NCBI GenBank assembly: GCA_002529645.1
Contig: NAEP01000046.1
Location: 1 to 64,000, forward strand
Source: Candidatus Lumbricidiphila eiseniae
GTDB lineage: Bacteria; Actinomycetota; Actinomycetes; Actinomycetales; Microbacteriaceae
Reading direction: 5' to 3'
DNA: 64,000 nt
In this document: in pieces, positions 18,945-29,204 of the stretch
How positions within the stretch are numbered: position 1 is the stretch's first letter
How the letters are laid out: the number at the start of each line of letters is the position of its first letter
Notes under the pieces: generated by a model
What the model saw: the letters and a program-made list of their open reading frames with translations, nothing else
Told to the model about the DNA's origin: nothing
Databases searched by the model: none
Program-made: the position numbers and the translations under genes

Positions 18945-20410
18945 TCTCGCCGTTGAGCACCCGTACCGAAACTGATTCGTTGGGTTCCGAAGAAATCCCG
19001 AGTGACGCCTACTGGGGAATTCACACCAAACGAGCGCTGGACAACTTTCCGATCACCAAGCGGCCTATCTCGATATACCCGGAGCTGGTCAATGCGCTCG
19101 CCGCAGTGAAACAGGCGGCCGCACGCGCGAATCGCGATCTCGGGGTGTTGAAACCCGAGAAGGCCGGATGGATCGACGAGGCGTGCCGCCGTATCCTTGC
19201 GGGCCAGTTGCACGATCAGTTCATGGTTGGGGTCATTCAGGGCGGAGCCGGGACATCCACCAATATGAATGCAAACGAGGTTATTACTAACCTTGCGCTT
19301 GAGATCGCCGGGTATGAGAAAGGCCGGTACGACATCCTGCACCCGATTGACGATGTCAACCGGAGTCAATCCACGAACGATACCTATCCGACAGCGGTGA
19401 AGCTTGCGGTGGCGTTCTCCCTGGAAACTATGCTTATAGAGTTGGACCACCTGCGGCATGCGTTTTCACACAAGGGTCGCGAGTTTCACGAGGTTCTCAA
19501 GGTGGGGCGCACCCAGTTGCAGGACGCCGTCCCGATGACGCTCGGACAAGAGTTTCACGGCTTTGCGACAACACTCGGTGAGGATTTTGATCGTCTTCGA
19601 GATACGGTCAGTCTGCTGTCGGAAGTCAACTTGGGGGCGACCGCGATCGGCACCGGAATCACTGCGGAGCCCGGATACATCGAGGCGGTTATTGCTCACC
19701 TCAGTGAAATTTCCGGCGTGTGTTTGGTGAGTGCTCCCGACCTCATTGAGGCGACGAGTGATGTCGGTGTGTTTATGACTTTTTCGAGCGCGCTCAAGCG
19801 CAGTGCCATCAAGCTTTCGAAAATCTGTAACGATCTACGACTTCTGTCTTCCGGTCCGCAGGCTGGGTTCGGAGAGATCAACCTTCCACCAAGACAGGCG
19901 GGCTCCTCCATCATGCCGGGCAAAGTCAACCCCGTTATCCCAGAAGCGGTCAGCCAGGTGGCATACGCTATCGCGGGCGCTGACCTCACCGTCACGATGG
20001 CCGCGGAAGGGGGACAACTGCAACTCAATGCCTTTGAACCGGTTATCGCACACTCTTTGCTGCAGTCGATCACCTGGATGCGTCAGGCCTGCTGGACACT
20101 GCGTGTGAACTGTGTCGAGGGCATCACCGCAAACACCGACCGGTTGCAGGCGATGGTCGCGTCGAGTGTCGGGGTTATCACGGCGCTTATCCCGTTCATC
20201 GGCTACACCGAGGCGGCGACCATCGCCACACAGGCACTGCACTCTGGTCGCCCGGTCGCCGACCTTGTTGTCGAGGCGGGGCTCATGTCGCGTGAGGATG
20301 TCGCAGCCCAACTCTCACCGAGCAGGCTCGCTGCGCTGCATCCTCTGACAGTGCCGACAGCGATGCCCGTTCGTATCGCCCCACACCACACCCCGGGGAA
20401 CAGCAGTTAG
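18938..20410 (+). CDS. aspA: Aspartate ammonia-lyase
   Basis: GSSIMPGKVNPVIPEAVSQVAY signature; GTSTNMNANEVI; GTG leaderless start. Confidence 0.92.
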   Translation: MTVSPLSTRTETDSLGSEEIPSDAYWGIHTKRALDNFPITKRPISIYPELVNALAAVKQAAARANRDLGVLKPEKAGWIDEACRRILAGQLHDQFMVGVIQGGAGTSTNMNANEVITNLALEIAGYEKGRYDILHPIDDVNRSQSTNDTYPTAVKLAVAFSLETMLIELDHLRHAFSHKGREFHEVLKVGRTQLQDAVPMTLGQEFHGFATTLGEDFDRLRDTVSLLSEVNLGATAIGTGITAEPGYIEAVIAHLSEISGVCLVSAPDLIEATSDVGVFMTFSSALKRSAIKLSKICNDLRLLSSGPQAGFGEINLPPRQAGSSIMPGKVNPVIPEAVSQVAYAIAGADLTVTMAAEGGQLQLNAFEPVIAHSLLQSITWMRQACWTLRVNCVEGITANTDRLQAMVASSVGVITALIPFIGYTEAATIATQALHSGRPVADLVVEAGLMSREDVAAQLSPSRLAALHPLTVPTAMPVRIAPHHTPGNSS

Positions 20411-21282
20411 ATGATGCGGCAGTGTGTCGTGAGTGACCCGATCTTATCGATGGTGATCGTCACAGTTGAGCCATCCTGCAGGAATACCGGGGGCTTACGC
20501 GAATATCCGGCTCCACCGGGACTGCCGGTTGAGATGAGCGTGCCGGGGGGAATAGTCGCAGAGCGGGAGAGTAGGTGGATGATCTCGGCAACGGAGCGAA
20601 CCATGTCACCGCTCGAGGCATCCTGCATGATGCGTCCGTCGAGATTGGTAGTAAGCCAGAGATCTTGCGGGTCGGGGATCTCGTCAGCGGTTACGACGAC
20701 CGGGCCGGTCGGGGTGAATCCGTCAAAAGACTTACAGCGGGACCACTGCGCTTCGCTGAACTGGAGGTCGCGAGCGGTGATGTCATTGACAACGGTGTAG
20801 CCCCATACGTACTCGAGTGCGTCGAGCACGGGTACCTCGTGCGCGGCACGACCGATGATGACACCCAGTTCGGCCTCGTAGTCGACCTGCGTGGTGAGAT
20901 CGCCCGGCCACTTTGTGGTTGCGTCGTGGCCGGTGAGTGAATTTGGCCAGAGCGAGAAGATCGTCATCGCCGACTCTGAGCGGAGTTTGAGCTCAGAGGC
21001 GTGGGCGGCATAGTTCGCACCGATCGCGATGATCTGGGCGGGGCGCAGTACCGCCGAGCAGTAGCGCAGTTGGGTGATGGGCACAGGCTCGGCCCCGCCT
21101 GCGGTTGCAGCATCCACAACCTGGGACACCTCGGCAAGACCGCTCTCGCCGCGGTCAATGAGTTCCTGCAGGATGGCCGGGGGGTTCGGCATGAGTTCAT
21201 CAAGAAACAGCGCACCGCCCTCAATGACCACGGCAAGCCGTGGGGTCAGCTGCGCCTCCGACCTGAGGTGCGCGAATTTCAC
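20407..21282 (-). CDS. Fumarylacetoacetate hydrolase family protein
   Basis: IGANYAAHASEL, DYEAELGVIIGRAAHEV, SKSFDGFTPTGP-type motifs. Confidence 0.9.
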   Translation of the reverse strand: MKFAHLRSEAQLTPRLAVVIEGGALFLDELMPNPPAILQELIDRGESGLAEVSQVVDAATAGGAEPVPITQLRYCSAVLRPAQIIAIGANYAAHASELKLRSESAMTIFSLWPNSLTGHDATTKWPGDLTTQVDYEAELGVIIGRAAHEVPVLDALEYVWGYTVVNDITARDLQFSEAQWSRCKSFDGFTPTGPVVVTADEIPDPQDLWLTTNLDGRIMQDASSGDMVRSVAEIIHLLSRSATIPPGTLISTGSPGGAGYSRKPPVFLQDGSTVTITIDKIGSLTTHCRII

Positions 21283-21312
21283 CTGTCAAGGCTATAGGTT
21301 GGGCGGGAGGTG

Positions 21313-21351
21313 TAGGGGCTCTCCTGCACACAGTGTGCAGGAGAGCCCCTA
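21313..21351. terminator. Perfect 18-bp inverted repeat TAGGGGCTCTCCTGCACA-cag-TGTGCAGGAGAGCCCCTA
   Basis: Read directly; between SDR and FAH genes. Confidence 0.8.
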
Positions 21352-21390
21352 CGATCACAGATCGTGAGAATACGGTTAGGAGCGGTGGAG

Positions 21391-21540
21391 GTCTTGTCCG
21401 CGCGGTCGTACCCGCAACTGTCGAACATCAATCTCCGGGAACCCGATCTGAGTCTTGTCCGCGCTGTCGTAACCGCAACACCGCTTCTGCCTGCCGCCGA
21501 AGTTCGCGAATCACCCTATCCGCGCGGTCGTACCCGCAAC
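21391..21540. repeat. CRISPR-like array (locus D): GTCTTGTCCGCGCGGTCGTACCCGCAAC x3, exact 28/33 geometry
   Basis: 21391-21418, 21452-21479, 21513-21540; periods 61 and 61; two unrelated 33-nt spacers; third copy overlaps the SDR 3' end. Confidence 0.92.
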
Positions 21541-22271
21541 TCTTGCATGCCGCCGTCGATCGCGAGCGAGACTCCCGTGGTAGATCTCGACGCGGGACTT
21601 GCCAGGTAGGCAACCGCGTCGGCGATTTCCTGCGGGTCAACGAGCCGACCGTGAGGTTGGCGGGCCTCCAGCGCGGACCGCTCGCTGGTTGGGTTGGATG
21701 CCACGGAGAGCAGCCGCTGCACCCACGGCGTGTCCGCGGTTCCGGGGGTAACCGCGTTCACCCGTACTCCCTCGTGGAGGTGGTCAGCCGCCATCGCCCG
21801 AGTGAGTGCTGAGATGGCTCCCTTACTCGCTGAGTACAGTGCGCGGTCGGTGATGCCCGCGGTAGCGGCGACAGATGACACATTGACGATGGCGGCAACC
21901 GGTGAGCGTCGCAGGTGTGGTAGCGCGGCACGGCTCACGCGGGCGGTGCCGATGACATTGACATCGAGGATGCGGTGCCACTCATCGTCGGAGTTCGTCT
22001 CGACGGTTCCGATCGCGCCAATTCCAGCATTGTTGACGACAATGTCGATGCCGCCGAACTCAGCGGCAACCCGGTCAATACCGGCGCGCACGGAGTCATC
22101 ATCAGCGATATTCACACTTATGACGAGGTCGTGTGTGTTGGTTCCACGGGGTTGTACATCAAACACTGCGATTCGTGCACCGCCGGTGCGCAAGCGAGTT
22201 GCAATGGCAGCACCGATGCCGGACGCACCGCCGGTGACCACGGCGACCAGTCCTTCAAAATCCTTCGTCAC
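21516..22271 (-). CDS. SDR family oxidoreductase (L-fuconate-pathway type)
   Basis: TGGASGIG, NNAG, YSASKGA motifs; GTG start at VTKDFEGLVAVVTGG. Confidence 0.88.
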   Translation of the reverse strand: MTKDFEGLVAVVTGGASGIGAAIATRLRTGGARIAVFDVQPRGTNTHDLVISVNIADDDSVRAGIDRVAAEFGGIDIVVNNAGIGAIGTVETNSDDEWHRILDVNVIGTARVSRAALPHLRRSPVAAIVNVSSVAATAGITDRALYSASKGAISALTRAMAADHLHEGVRVNAVTPGTADTPWVQRLLSVASNPTSERSALEARQPHGRLVDPQEIADAVAYLASPASRSTTGVSLAIDGGMQELRVRPRG

Positions 22272-22463
22272 GTTGAGTCCTTCTCTCTGCACCAATGTGG
22301 TGGGCGTGTCGGGGCGGACCCGCGCGAACATCGGAAGTCTGCGTGGGTATCCGCTCAATGGAACCTGCAGTCTTACACACTTCCCCTGAGATTGACAGAG
22401 AGACATCGGATGTTTAGGGTTAGATGATCCCGCGTGCGGATCGAGTACCGGAAGTGAGCTCCA

Positions 22464-23765
22464 ATGTCCACAATTATCAGCGTCGAAACCTGTGACGTGA
22501 GGTTTCCCACCTCGCAGCAGTTGGACGGCTCGGATGCGATGAATGCCGACCCGGACTACTCGGCAGCCTATGTCACCATTGGCACCGATGCGAGTGACGG
22601 GCTAGAAGGCCACGGCTTCGTCTTCACCATTGGTCGCGGAAATGATGTTCAGGTCGCGGCGATCAACGCGCTTCGTGGGCACCTGCTTGGGCGAAACACC
22701 GAGGAGCTCTTGGCCGACATGGGCGAGACATCCCGACTTTTCATGCACGACTCACAGTTGCGGTGGCTAGGGCCGGAAAAGGGCATCATGCACATGGCCA
22801 TCGGTGCGGTTGTCAATGCCCTGTGGGATCTGCGGGCGAAACGAGCCGGGATGCCGCTGTGGCAACTGCTATCGGGCCTGAGCCCCGACGAGATCCTCTC
22901 GCTTGTTGATTTCCGCTACCTCACCGATGCGCTGACCCCCGCCGAGGCACGAGACATTCTTGTGCGGGCAGAGCCCGGACGCGCCGCACGCACCGCCCAG
23001 CTGCGTGAGGTGGGGTATCCCGCCTACACGACCTCGCCCGGGTGGCTTGGGTATTCCGACGAGAAGCTTGCCCGGCTCTGTCGAGAGGCGGTTGCCGAGG
23101 GATTCCCACAGATTAAACTCAAGGTTGGCAGCAACCTCGATGATGATCGCCGCCGCCTCCGAATCGCCCGTGACACGGTGGGTCCCGACTTCCCGCTCGC
23201 GATTGATGCCAACCAACGGTGGGATGTCCCGGACGCGATCGCGTGGGTCACTGCGCTCGCCGAATTCGATCTCGCGTGGATCGAGGAGCCCACAAGTCCC
23301 GACGATGTGCTCGGCCACGCCGCGATTGCCCGGGCCGTGGCACCCGTGCGGGTGGCAACCGGGGAACACTGTCAGAATCGGGTCGTCTTCAAGCAGATGC
23401 TGCAGGCTGATGCCCTGCAGGTCATGCAGATCGATGCGACCAGGGTGGGCGGGGTGAACGAGAATATTGCACACCTGTTATTGGCGGCCAAGTTCGGTGT
23501 GCCCGTGTGCCCGCACGCGGGTGGAGTTGGGCTGTGCGAGGTTGTGCAGCACCTTTCAATGTTTGACTTCGTTGCCGTGTCCGGCACGATGGAGGGGCGG
23601 ATGATTGAATTCGTCGATCATCTCCACGAACACTTCATTACCCCCACCGACGTACGGCGGGGGCGGTACCACGCGCCGATAGCGCCGGGTGCGGGTTCAG
23701 AAATGCGTGCGGCATCTCTTGATGCCTATCGGTGGACGGGTCAGCACACCGGAGTAACAGTATGA
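22464..23765 (+). CDS. L-fuconate dehydratase-like enolase-superfamily protein
   Basis: [77 protein letters not shown]. Confidence 0.9.
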   Translation: MSTIISVETCDVRFPTSQQLDGSDAMNADPDYSAAYVTIGTDASDGLEGHGFVFTIGRGNDVQVAAINALRGHLLGRNTEELLADMGETSRLFMHDSQLRWLGPEKGIMHMAIGAVVNALWDLRAKRAGMPLWQLLSGLSPDEILSLVDFRYLTDALTPAEARDILVRAEPGRAARTAQLREVGYPAYTTSPGWLGYSDEKLARLCREAVAEGFPQIKLKVGSNLDDDRRRLRIARDTVGPDFPLAIDANQRWDVPDAIAWVTALAEFDLAWIEEPTSPDDVLGHAAIARAVAPVRVATGEHCQNRVVFKQMLQADALQVMQIDATRVGGVNENIAHLLLAAKFGVPVCPHAGGVGLCEVVQHLSMFDFVAVSGTMEGRMIEFVDHLHEHFITPTDVRRGRYHAPIAPGAGSEMRAASLDAYRWTGQHTGVTV

Positions 23766-24751
23766 GCGGCGTGGGGGGTCTCGACCGGACGGGGTCGGAG
23801 CCCATCCGGTTTGGGCGTCTTGGGTTTGGGTGTGCCTCGCTCGGCGGGCTCTACCACACGGTTACCGACGCCGAGGCCCAGGCCGCTCTCGAGGCTGCGT
23901 GGGGTGGCGGCATCCGATACTTTGACACGGCACCGCACTACGGGGTGGGGCTCTCAGAAGAGCGCCTCGGCGCGTTTTTGCGCGGGAGGCCCCGGGACGA
24001 ATTTATTGTGTCAACCAAGGTCGGTCGGGTGCTGGAGCCCAACCCTCACTTCCACGGCGAATCAGATATAGCGGAGGGTTTCATGGCCCCGGCCACCCGT
24101 GTGCGCCGATTTGATCCGACTGAAGCGGGCGTGCGCCGCAGCCTGGAGGAGTCGCTTGAACGGATGGGCCTCGACCGCATCGACATCCTCTTCCTGCACG
24201 ATCCTGACGTCTACGATCTCGACTGGGGCCTGCGCGAGGGACTTCCTGCGCTCGCGAAACTCCGCGATGAGGGACTTGTGCGGGAGATCGGGATCGGTGT
24301 GAACAGCGTTGCTGTTGCCGCGCGGGCCGTGCGGGAGGGCGACCTCGACCTTGTTATGCTCGCGGGCCGCTACACCCTGCTCGAACAGACCGCGACGGAA
24401 GACCTGTTCCCGCTGTGTGCGCAACGAGGTGTACGGATCGTCAACGCGGCCGTCTACAACTCCGGGCTGCTTGCCACCGCCCACCCCGGAACCGCCGCGA
24501 AATACAACTATTCGGATGTCCCCGCCGATGTGCTGGCCACCGCTCGCGCACTCGCCGTCGTGTGCACCCGGTTCGGAGTGGAGTTGCCCGCCGCCGCGAT
24601 TCAGTACCCGCTGCGGAACCCGCTTATTGCGACGGTTGTTGTGGGCACCTCAAACGCGGCCGCAGTGCGCGAGAACCTCGCCCGGATGGCCGTGACAATT
24701 CCCGCTGACCTGTGGCGAGAGCTTGCCGCGCAGGGGCTTATTGACTCATAG
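23762..24751 (+). CDS. Aldo/keto reductase (L-fucose / D-threo-aldose dehydrogenase type)
   Basis: [37 protein letters not shown] overlap with upstream gene. Confidence 0.88.
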   Translation: MSGVGGLDRTGSEPIRFGRLGFGCASLGGLYHTVTDAEAQAALEAAWGGGIRYFDTAPHYGVGLSEERLGAFLRGRPRDEFIVSTKVGRVLEPNPHFHGESDIAEGFMAPATRVRRFDPTEAGVRRSLEESLERMGLDRIDILFLHDPDVYDLDWGLREGLPALAKLRDEGLVREIGIGVNSVAVAARAVREGDLDLVMLAGRYTLLEQTATEDLFPLCAQRGVRIVNAAVYNSGLLATAHPGTAAKYNYSDVPADVLATARALAVVCTRFGVELPAAAIQYPLRNPLIATVVVGTSNAAAVRENLARMAVTIPADLWRELAAQGLIDS

Positions 24752-25616
24752 TCTGCGATGATTCATCCAACCGGTAGAACACTGCCCCGGTTCGATAAGA
24801 GAGCTCTTCCCACTCAGCATCGGTGCTCCCGGTTGCGCGCTGTACCTGACTGATCCAGTCGGCGAATGTTCCTCCGGCCCCGCTGAGTGCGGACACCGGC
24901 CAATCGCTTCCGATCATTGATCGCGTCGTTCCAAAGGCCGCAACCGCGTGTGCGATGAAGGCATCTGCCCGTGCCCGCAACAGTTGTGGCGTACTAGCCT
25001 CACCGGCTAATCCCGACACCTTGATAAACACGTTGGGCAGTGCGGACAGGCGGGTGATCTCTTTCGCCCATGCTCGCCCGGACTCGCTGGTAATTCCCTC
25101 ATCGACGTTCGGCTTGCCGAGATGATCTACGACAACGCGGAGGTCGGGAATCTCCGCGAGCAGGGCTGTAAGCAGTGGAAGTTGGTTCCGGTTAACACAC
25201 GCATCAAAGGTGAGGCCACTGTGTGCGATATCGCGAAGACCCTGCCGGAACAGGGGGTCGATAAACACCTCGTCCGGATGAGATTGAATATTGTGTCGCA
25301 CGCCAACAACTCGCTGGTGTGCCGCGTAGGTGTCGAGCAGTTTGGCACGGGCCGAGGCATCCTGTAGGTCAATATTCGCGACGACCCCGGTGAGTTCCGG
25401 CCAGGTGTCACCCCAGGATGTCACCCAGCTGAGTTCTCTGAGCGGGGTGGTGCAGCTTGCTTCGACGAACACCATGCGTTCGGTTTGTCCCTGTGCCCGG
25501 TCGATCGCGGGGGGCAGAAACGAATGATTGAGGGCGGCTGAGCCCGTAAGCCAGGGGTAGTCAAGACGAGTCGGATCCCACACGTGCACGTGCGTATCGA
25601 GCACCGAGAGTGTCAC
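24738..25616 (-). CDS. Amidohydrolase family protein (L-fucono-lactonase type)
   Basis: LDTHVHVWDPTRLDYPWL; VVDHLGKPNV; MIGSDWPV. Confidence 0.88.
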   Translation of the reverse strand: MTLSVLDTHVHVWDPTRLDYPWLTGSAALNHSFLPPAIDRAQGQTERMVFVEASCTTPLRELSWVTSWGDTWPELTGVVANIDLQDASARAKLLDTYAAHQRVVGVRHNIQSHPDEVFIDPLFRQGLRDIAHSGLTFDACVNRNQLPLLTALLAEIPDLRVVVDHLGKPNVDEGITSESGRAWAKEITRLSALPNVFIKVSGLAGEASTPQLLRARADAFIAHAVAAFGTTRSMIGSDWPVSALSGAGGTFADWISQVQRATGSTDAEWEELSYRTGAVFYRLDESSQTMSQ

Positions 25617-25619
25617 GGG

Positions 25620-26033
25620 TCACACCTTCGACGCGGAATCCGTGGACCGTGTCAGGCCGTCTGCTCGGTCGGGTGCCTGTTGTTTTGACTCGTGTGGCCT
25701 CAGATCTGCTCGACGCTGCTCGCTGAGGCTCCACACCTCCTGCAGTGGGGTGCCCGTGTGGTTTCCTTCTGCATCGAAGAATTCTGCGACAAAAGCGCCA
25801 ATCCGAGCCTGCCAACGCTCATTTGCCGGCTCTGCTTCGACGGCCGCCAAGGCGGTCGGCAGGTCATCGCACTCCACAAGGTGGAACAGTCGATCACCGG
25901 AGCGCCAAATGACCCATTCGCCGATACCAACGCGGTCGAAAACTTCGCGAAGATCATCGGGTATCCGTGCGTGCTCACGGATGTACCCAGCAATCTGACC
26001 GGGGCGAATTGTGGAATGGAGAGCGTATCTCAT
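25620..26033 (-). CDS. L-rhamnose mutarotase family protein
   Basis: MRYALHSTIRPGQIAGYIREHARIPDDL; HLVECDDL. Confidence 0.85.
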   Translation of the reverse strand: MRYALHSTIRPGQIAGYIREHARIPDDLREVFDRVGIGEWVIWRSGDRLFHLVECDDLPTALAAVEAEPANERWQARIGAFVAEFFDAEGNHTGTPLQEVWSLSEQRRADLRPHESKQQAPDRADGLTRSTDSASKV

Positions 26034-26075
26034 GGTGTGGATGCCTTTCTTTGCCGTGTCTCAGCGCGTTTCGTG

Positions 26076-27164
26076 CTACGCGACTCGACGATTCTCAATA
26101 GCGTCGCGGTTCCAGTCAATCCCCAGCCCCACGGCATCGGGCGCGAACGCGCTGCCGTTTTCCAGTCGCATTTCCGAGTGCGTGATTGCCCGGAGCTGGC
26201 GAATGTGTTCGACATACGCGCCGTTGGGGATGGCCGCCACGAGGCTCACGTGCAACTCCATCAGGAAGTGCGGGCAGACGGCAACGTTGTATGCCTCGGC
26301 AAGGTGTGCCACCTTTAGCCAGGGGGTGATACCGCCGACCCGAGCGACATCCACCTGAACAATACCGACCGCATCGCGGTGCAGGTAATCACGGAATTGG
26401 CCGAGCGAATAGAGCGATTCACCAACGGCAATGGGGATGGATGTCGCCGCAGCAAGTCGTGCGTGCCCTGACACGTCATCGGTAGGCAGCGGTTCTTCGA
26501 ACCAGTACAGCCCGGCCTCCTCGAACGCAGCCGCACGCCGGATCGCTTCGGCGGCGGTCAGTGACTGGTTCGCGTCAACCATGATGTGCAGATCGGTGCC
26601 CACTGCCGCGCGGACGGCGAGCAGGCGTTCTCTATCCTCGGCGAGTGATGGTTTGCCGACCTTCAGTTTGATGCCGCGCAGTCCTCGACGTTGTGAGTCG
26701 AGTGCACCGGTGACCAGGTCGGATGTCGGCAGGTGTAGCCAACCGCCCTCCGTGTCGTAGACCGGGACCTGTTGGCGATGGCCACCCGCGATCTGCCACA
26801 GGGGTTGCAGGGCACGTTTGGCTCGGATATCCCACAGGGCGGTGTCTACCGCAGCGAGTGCGAGTGAGGTGATCGCACCGATGGCGGTGGCGTGGGTTGA
26901 CCAGAACAGATCTGCCCAGACGGCTTCGATATTTCGGCTGTCTTGTCCGGGAAGCTGGGGGAGGAAGTGGTTGTTGAGCATGCTGAGCACGGCCCGACCG
27001 CCCGATCCGATTGTGTAGGAGTATCCAACGCCGCAGAGTCCGTCTGCCGTGTCGATCTCGACGAAAATCGTTTCCTGTTTGATAAAACTTTGAACAGCGT
27101 CGGTGCGTACCGTCTCGACCTCAAGATCGATGAGATACGCAGTGGCGGCAGTAATTTTGGTCAC
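26076..27164 (-). CDS. Mandelate racemase / muconate lactonizing enzyme family protein
   Basis: GIKLKVGKPSLAEDRERLLAVRAAVG; MVDANQSLTAAEA; WFEEPLPTDD; QVDVARVGGITPW. Confidence 0.9.
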   Translation of the reverse strand: MTKITAATAYLIDLEVETVRTDAVQSFIKQETIFVEIDTADGLCGVGYSYTIGSGGRAVLSMLNNHFLPQLPGQDSRNIEAVWADLFWSTHATAIGAITSLALAAVDTALWDIRAKRALQPLWQIAGGHRQQVPVYDTEGGWLHLPTSDLVTGALDSQRRGLRGIKLKVGKPSLAEDRERLLAVRAAVGTDLHIMVDANQSLTAAEAIRRAAAFEEAGLYWFEEPLPTDDVSGHARLAAATSIPIAVGESLYSLGQFRDYLHRDAVGIVQVDVARVGGITPWLKVAHLAEAYNVAVCPHFLMELHVSLVAAIPNGAYVEHIRQLRAITHSEMRLENGSAFAPDAVGLGIDWNRDAIENRRVA

Positions 27165-27901
27165 AGTGTCCAGTTTTCCCGGGCTGGGGTCGGGGTCTGC
27201 CGGTTTGTAAAGGTCAGTGAGGATGCGTGCGTTGCTGCGGTGCGTAACCACGTTTCGATGCCCGCAATGTGCGTGAACATAAGCGCCGCGACAAGCTCGC
27301 TGTCTCCTTCCGCCAGTGCGTTGGCAATGGTGGCGTGCTCGGCGATCGTGCGGTTAGCCGCTCCGTCCTGGGTGATACCGCGCCACACCCGTGCCCGGAT
27401 GGTGCGACTCGACATGGACTCAATGAGCCCGGTCAAATACCGGTTACCGGAGGCCTGTGCAATGGTGTGGTGAAACTCAATGTCGTGCGTAACAAGAGCC
27501 GTGACATCATTTTGCTCGGATGTTTTAGCCAGGAATTGCCGTAGTCGTGCGGCGGTTTCGGCACCGGCACGACGTGCGGCAAGCGCGGCGGCGGCCGGTT
27601 CCAGGATGCGCCGGACTGCGAAAGTTTCGAGCACCGATTCATCATCGTGGAGGTCAACAACGAACGAGAGAGCCTCCAGCAGCAGTTCTGGTTCGAGGCT
27701 TGTCACGTACGTACCATCCCCTCGGCGCACGTCAAGAATTCGGATGACTTCGAGTGCCTTCACCGCTTCCCGGAGGGAAGATCGCGAGAGACCGAGGCGT
27801 TCGCTGAGCTCTTTCTCAGGCGGTAGACGATCCCCCGGCGCGAGGTCACCTGAGACGATCATTTCTTTGATGCGGAGGATCGCCTCGTCGGTGACAGCCA
27901 T
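27161..27901 (-). CDS. GntR (FadR-type) transcriptional regulator
   Basis: IVSGDLAPGDRLPPEKELSERLGLSRSSLREAVKALEVIRIL. Confidence 0.9.
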   Translation of the reverse strand: MAVTDEAILRIKEMIVSGDLAPGDRLPPEKELSERLGLSRSSLREAVKALEVIRILDVRRGDGTYVTSLEPELLLEALSFVVDLHDDESVLETFAVRRILEPAAAALAARRAGAETAARLRQFLAKTSEQNDVTALVTHDIEFHHTIAQASGNRYLTGLIESMSSRTIRARVWRGITQDGAANRTIAEHATIANALAEGDSELVAALMFTHIAGIETWLRTAATHASSLTFTNRQTPTPARENWTL

Positions 27902-28033
27902 ACCGTGAATTGTAGCTGCACCGGGAGCAAACATCCGATCTCTTGTGGAAGGAATCGGGATGTTTTTCACTGCACACAGTGGTGCTGAGGGTGTTTTCTT
28001 CAGCGGGTGTTCGGATTTTGCAACCACCTCGGA

Positions 28034-28122
28034 ATGTCACCCGTGAGCGCGGTAACGGTCGGCTCACCACCTGTGGAATCCCATCGCACGACACATGTCA
28101 TCGGTGAGCGCGGTAATGGTCG
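28034..28122. repeat. CRISPR-like pair (locus E): atgtcaYcSgtgagcgcggtaaYggtcg, exact 28/33
   Basis: 28034-28061 and 28095-28122; spacer 28062-28094 (33 nt); flanks diverge immediately. Confidence 0.88.
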
Positions 28123-28167
28123 TGTGTTCCGGACACACCGTCCGTTACCCGGTTATAAGCTAACTCC

Positions 28168-28536
28168 ATGACCAACGCTACCAAGCCTGAAATCGACGCG
28201 CCGGAAGGCCCACCACCCACCGACCTTGTCATCAAAGATCTCACTGTTGGCTCCGGTGCTCAGGCACAACCGGGATCAACCGTTGATGTGCACTACGTTG
28301 GTGTTGAGTATGACAGTGGTGAAGAGTTCGACTCATCCTGGAATCGAGGTCAGTCCATCAATTTCCCGCTTGCGTCGCTCGTCACCGGGTGGCAAGAGGG
28401 AATTCCGGGTATGAAAGTCGGCGGTCGCCGCACCCTCATCTGCCCACCGCACAAGGCCTACGGCCCGGCGGGCGGCGGCCACCGTCTCTCTGGAAAAACA
28501 CTCATTTTCGTCATCGACCTACTCGGGGTGAGTTAG
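28168..28536 (+). CDS. FKBP-type peptidyl-prolyl cis-trans isomerase
   Basis: VHYVGVEYDSGEEFDSSWNRGQSINFPL; GWQEGIPGMKVGGRRTLICPPHKAYG. Confidence 0.95.
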   Translation: MTNATKPEIDAPEGPPPTDLVIKDLTVGSGAQAQPGSTVDVHYVGVEYDSGEEFDSSWNRGQSINFPLASLVTGWQEGIPGMKVGGRRTLICPPHKAYGPAGGGHRLSGKTLIFVIDLLGVS

Positions 28537-28636
28537 GTTTTCGGATAATTGGGCGGAGCCGGGATACCGGTGGTGCGTCGCAATTTTGTGGGTGTTTGTG
28601 GGTCTCAGTGGCCGTTGAGTAAGGGGTCATGGGCCC

Positions 28637-28722
28637 CGGGTGCCTGTGCGTCGGGGCGAGCAGGGCGCAGCCTGGTTCGTTTTGATGGGTTGCTGCTCGG
28701 GTACCTGTGTGCCGGTGCAAGC
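28637..28722. repeat. Diverged CRISPR-like pair (locus O), period 61
   Basis: CGGGTGCCTGTGCGTCGGGGCGAGC (28637) vs CGGGTACCTGTGTGCCGGTGCAAGC (28698), 20/25. Confidence 0.5.
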
Positions 28723-28912
28723 GACTCATCTACCCTTGGTGTGCCCTGACGCCACAACGATGGGCGCACCGATCTCAAGGTCCGGGTACGGCCGCGTGGG
28801 AGATCCGGTCTGATAGAGTGTGGGCCGGATGCCGTCATGGCGGCCGCGCATGGAGAGTGCTCAGGGAAACAGACCCTGGGCGGCGCGCAACGAGAGAGAG
28901 TAGAGAACCGGT

Positions 28913-29182
28913 ATGGCCCTAGAAGCAGAGGTTAAGCAGTCGATCATTGACGAGTATGCAACTCACCCCGGTGACACCGGTTCTCCCGAGGTGCAGGTTG
29001 CGTTGCTCACCAAGCGCATAAAGGACCTCACCGAGCACCTGAAGGAGCACAAACACGACCACCACTCCCGTCGTGGTTTGTTGCTGTTAGTCGGCCAGCG
29101 CCGTCGTCTGCTCGGGTACCTTTCCGATGTGGACATCAGCCGTTATCGCTCGCTTATTGAGCGTCTCGGGTTGCGTCGCTGA
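28913..29182 (+). CDS. rpsO: 30S ribosomal protein S15
   Basis: [53 protein letters not shown]. Confidence 0.98.
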   Translation: MALEAEVKQSIIDEYATHPGDTGSPEVQVALLTKRIKDLTEHLKEHKHDHHSRRGLLLLVGQRRRLLGYLSDVDISRYRSLIERLGLRR

Positions 29183-29204
29183 CGCGCCACGGCTTCCGCG
29201 GTGT

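Noticed and set aside
21391-21540. Calling the micro-arrays conventional CRISPR arrays
   Set aside because: Only 2-3 repeats per locus, different repeat at every locus, and no cas genes in the window; reported as CRISPR-like repeats with mechanism left open.
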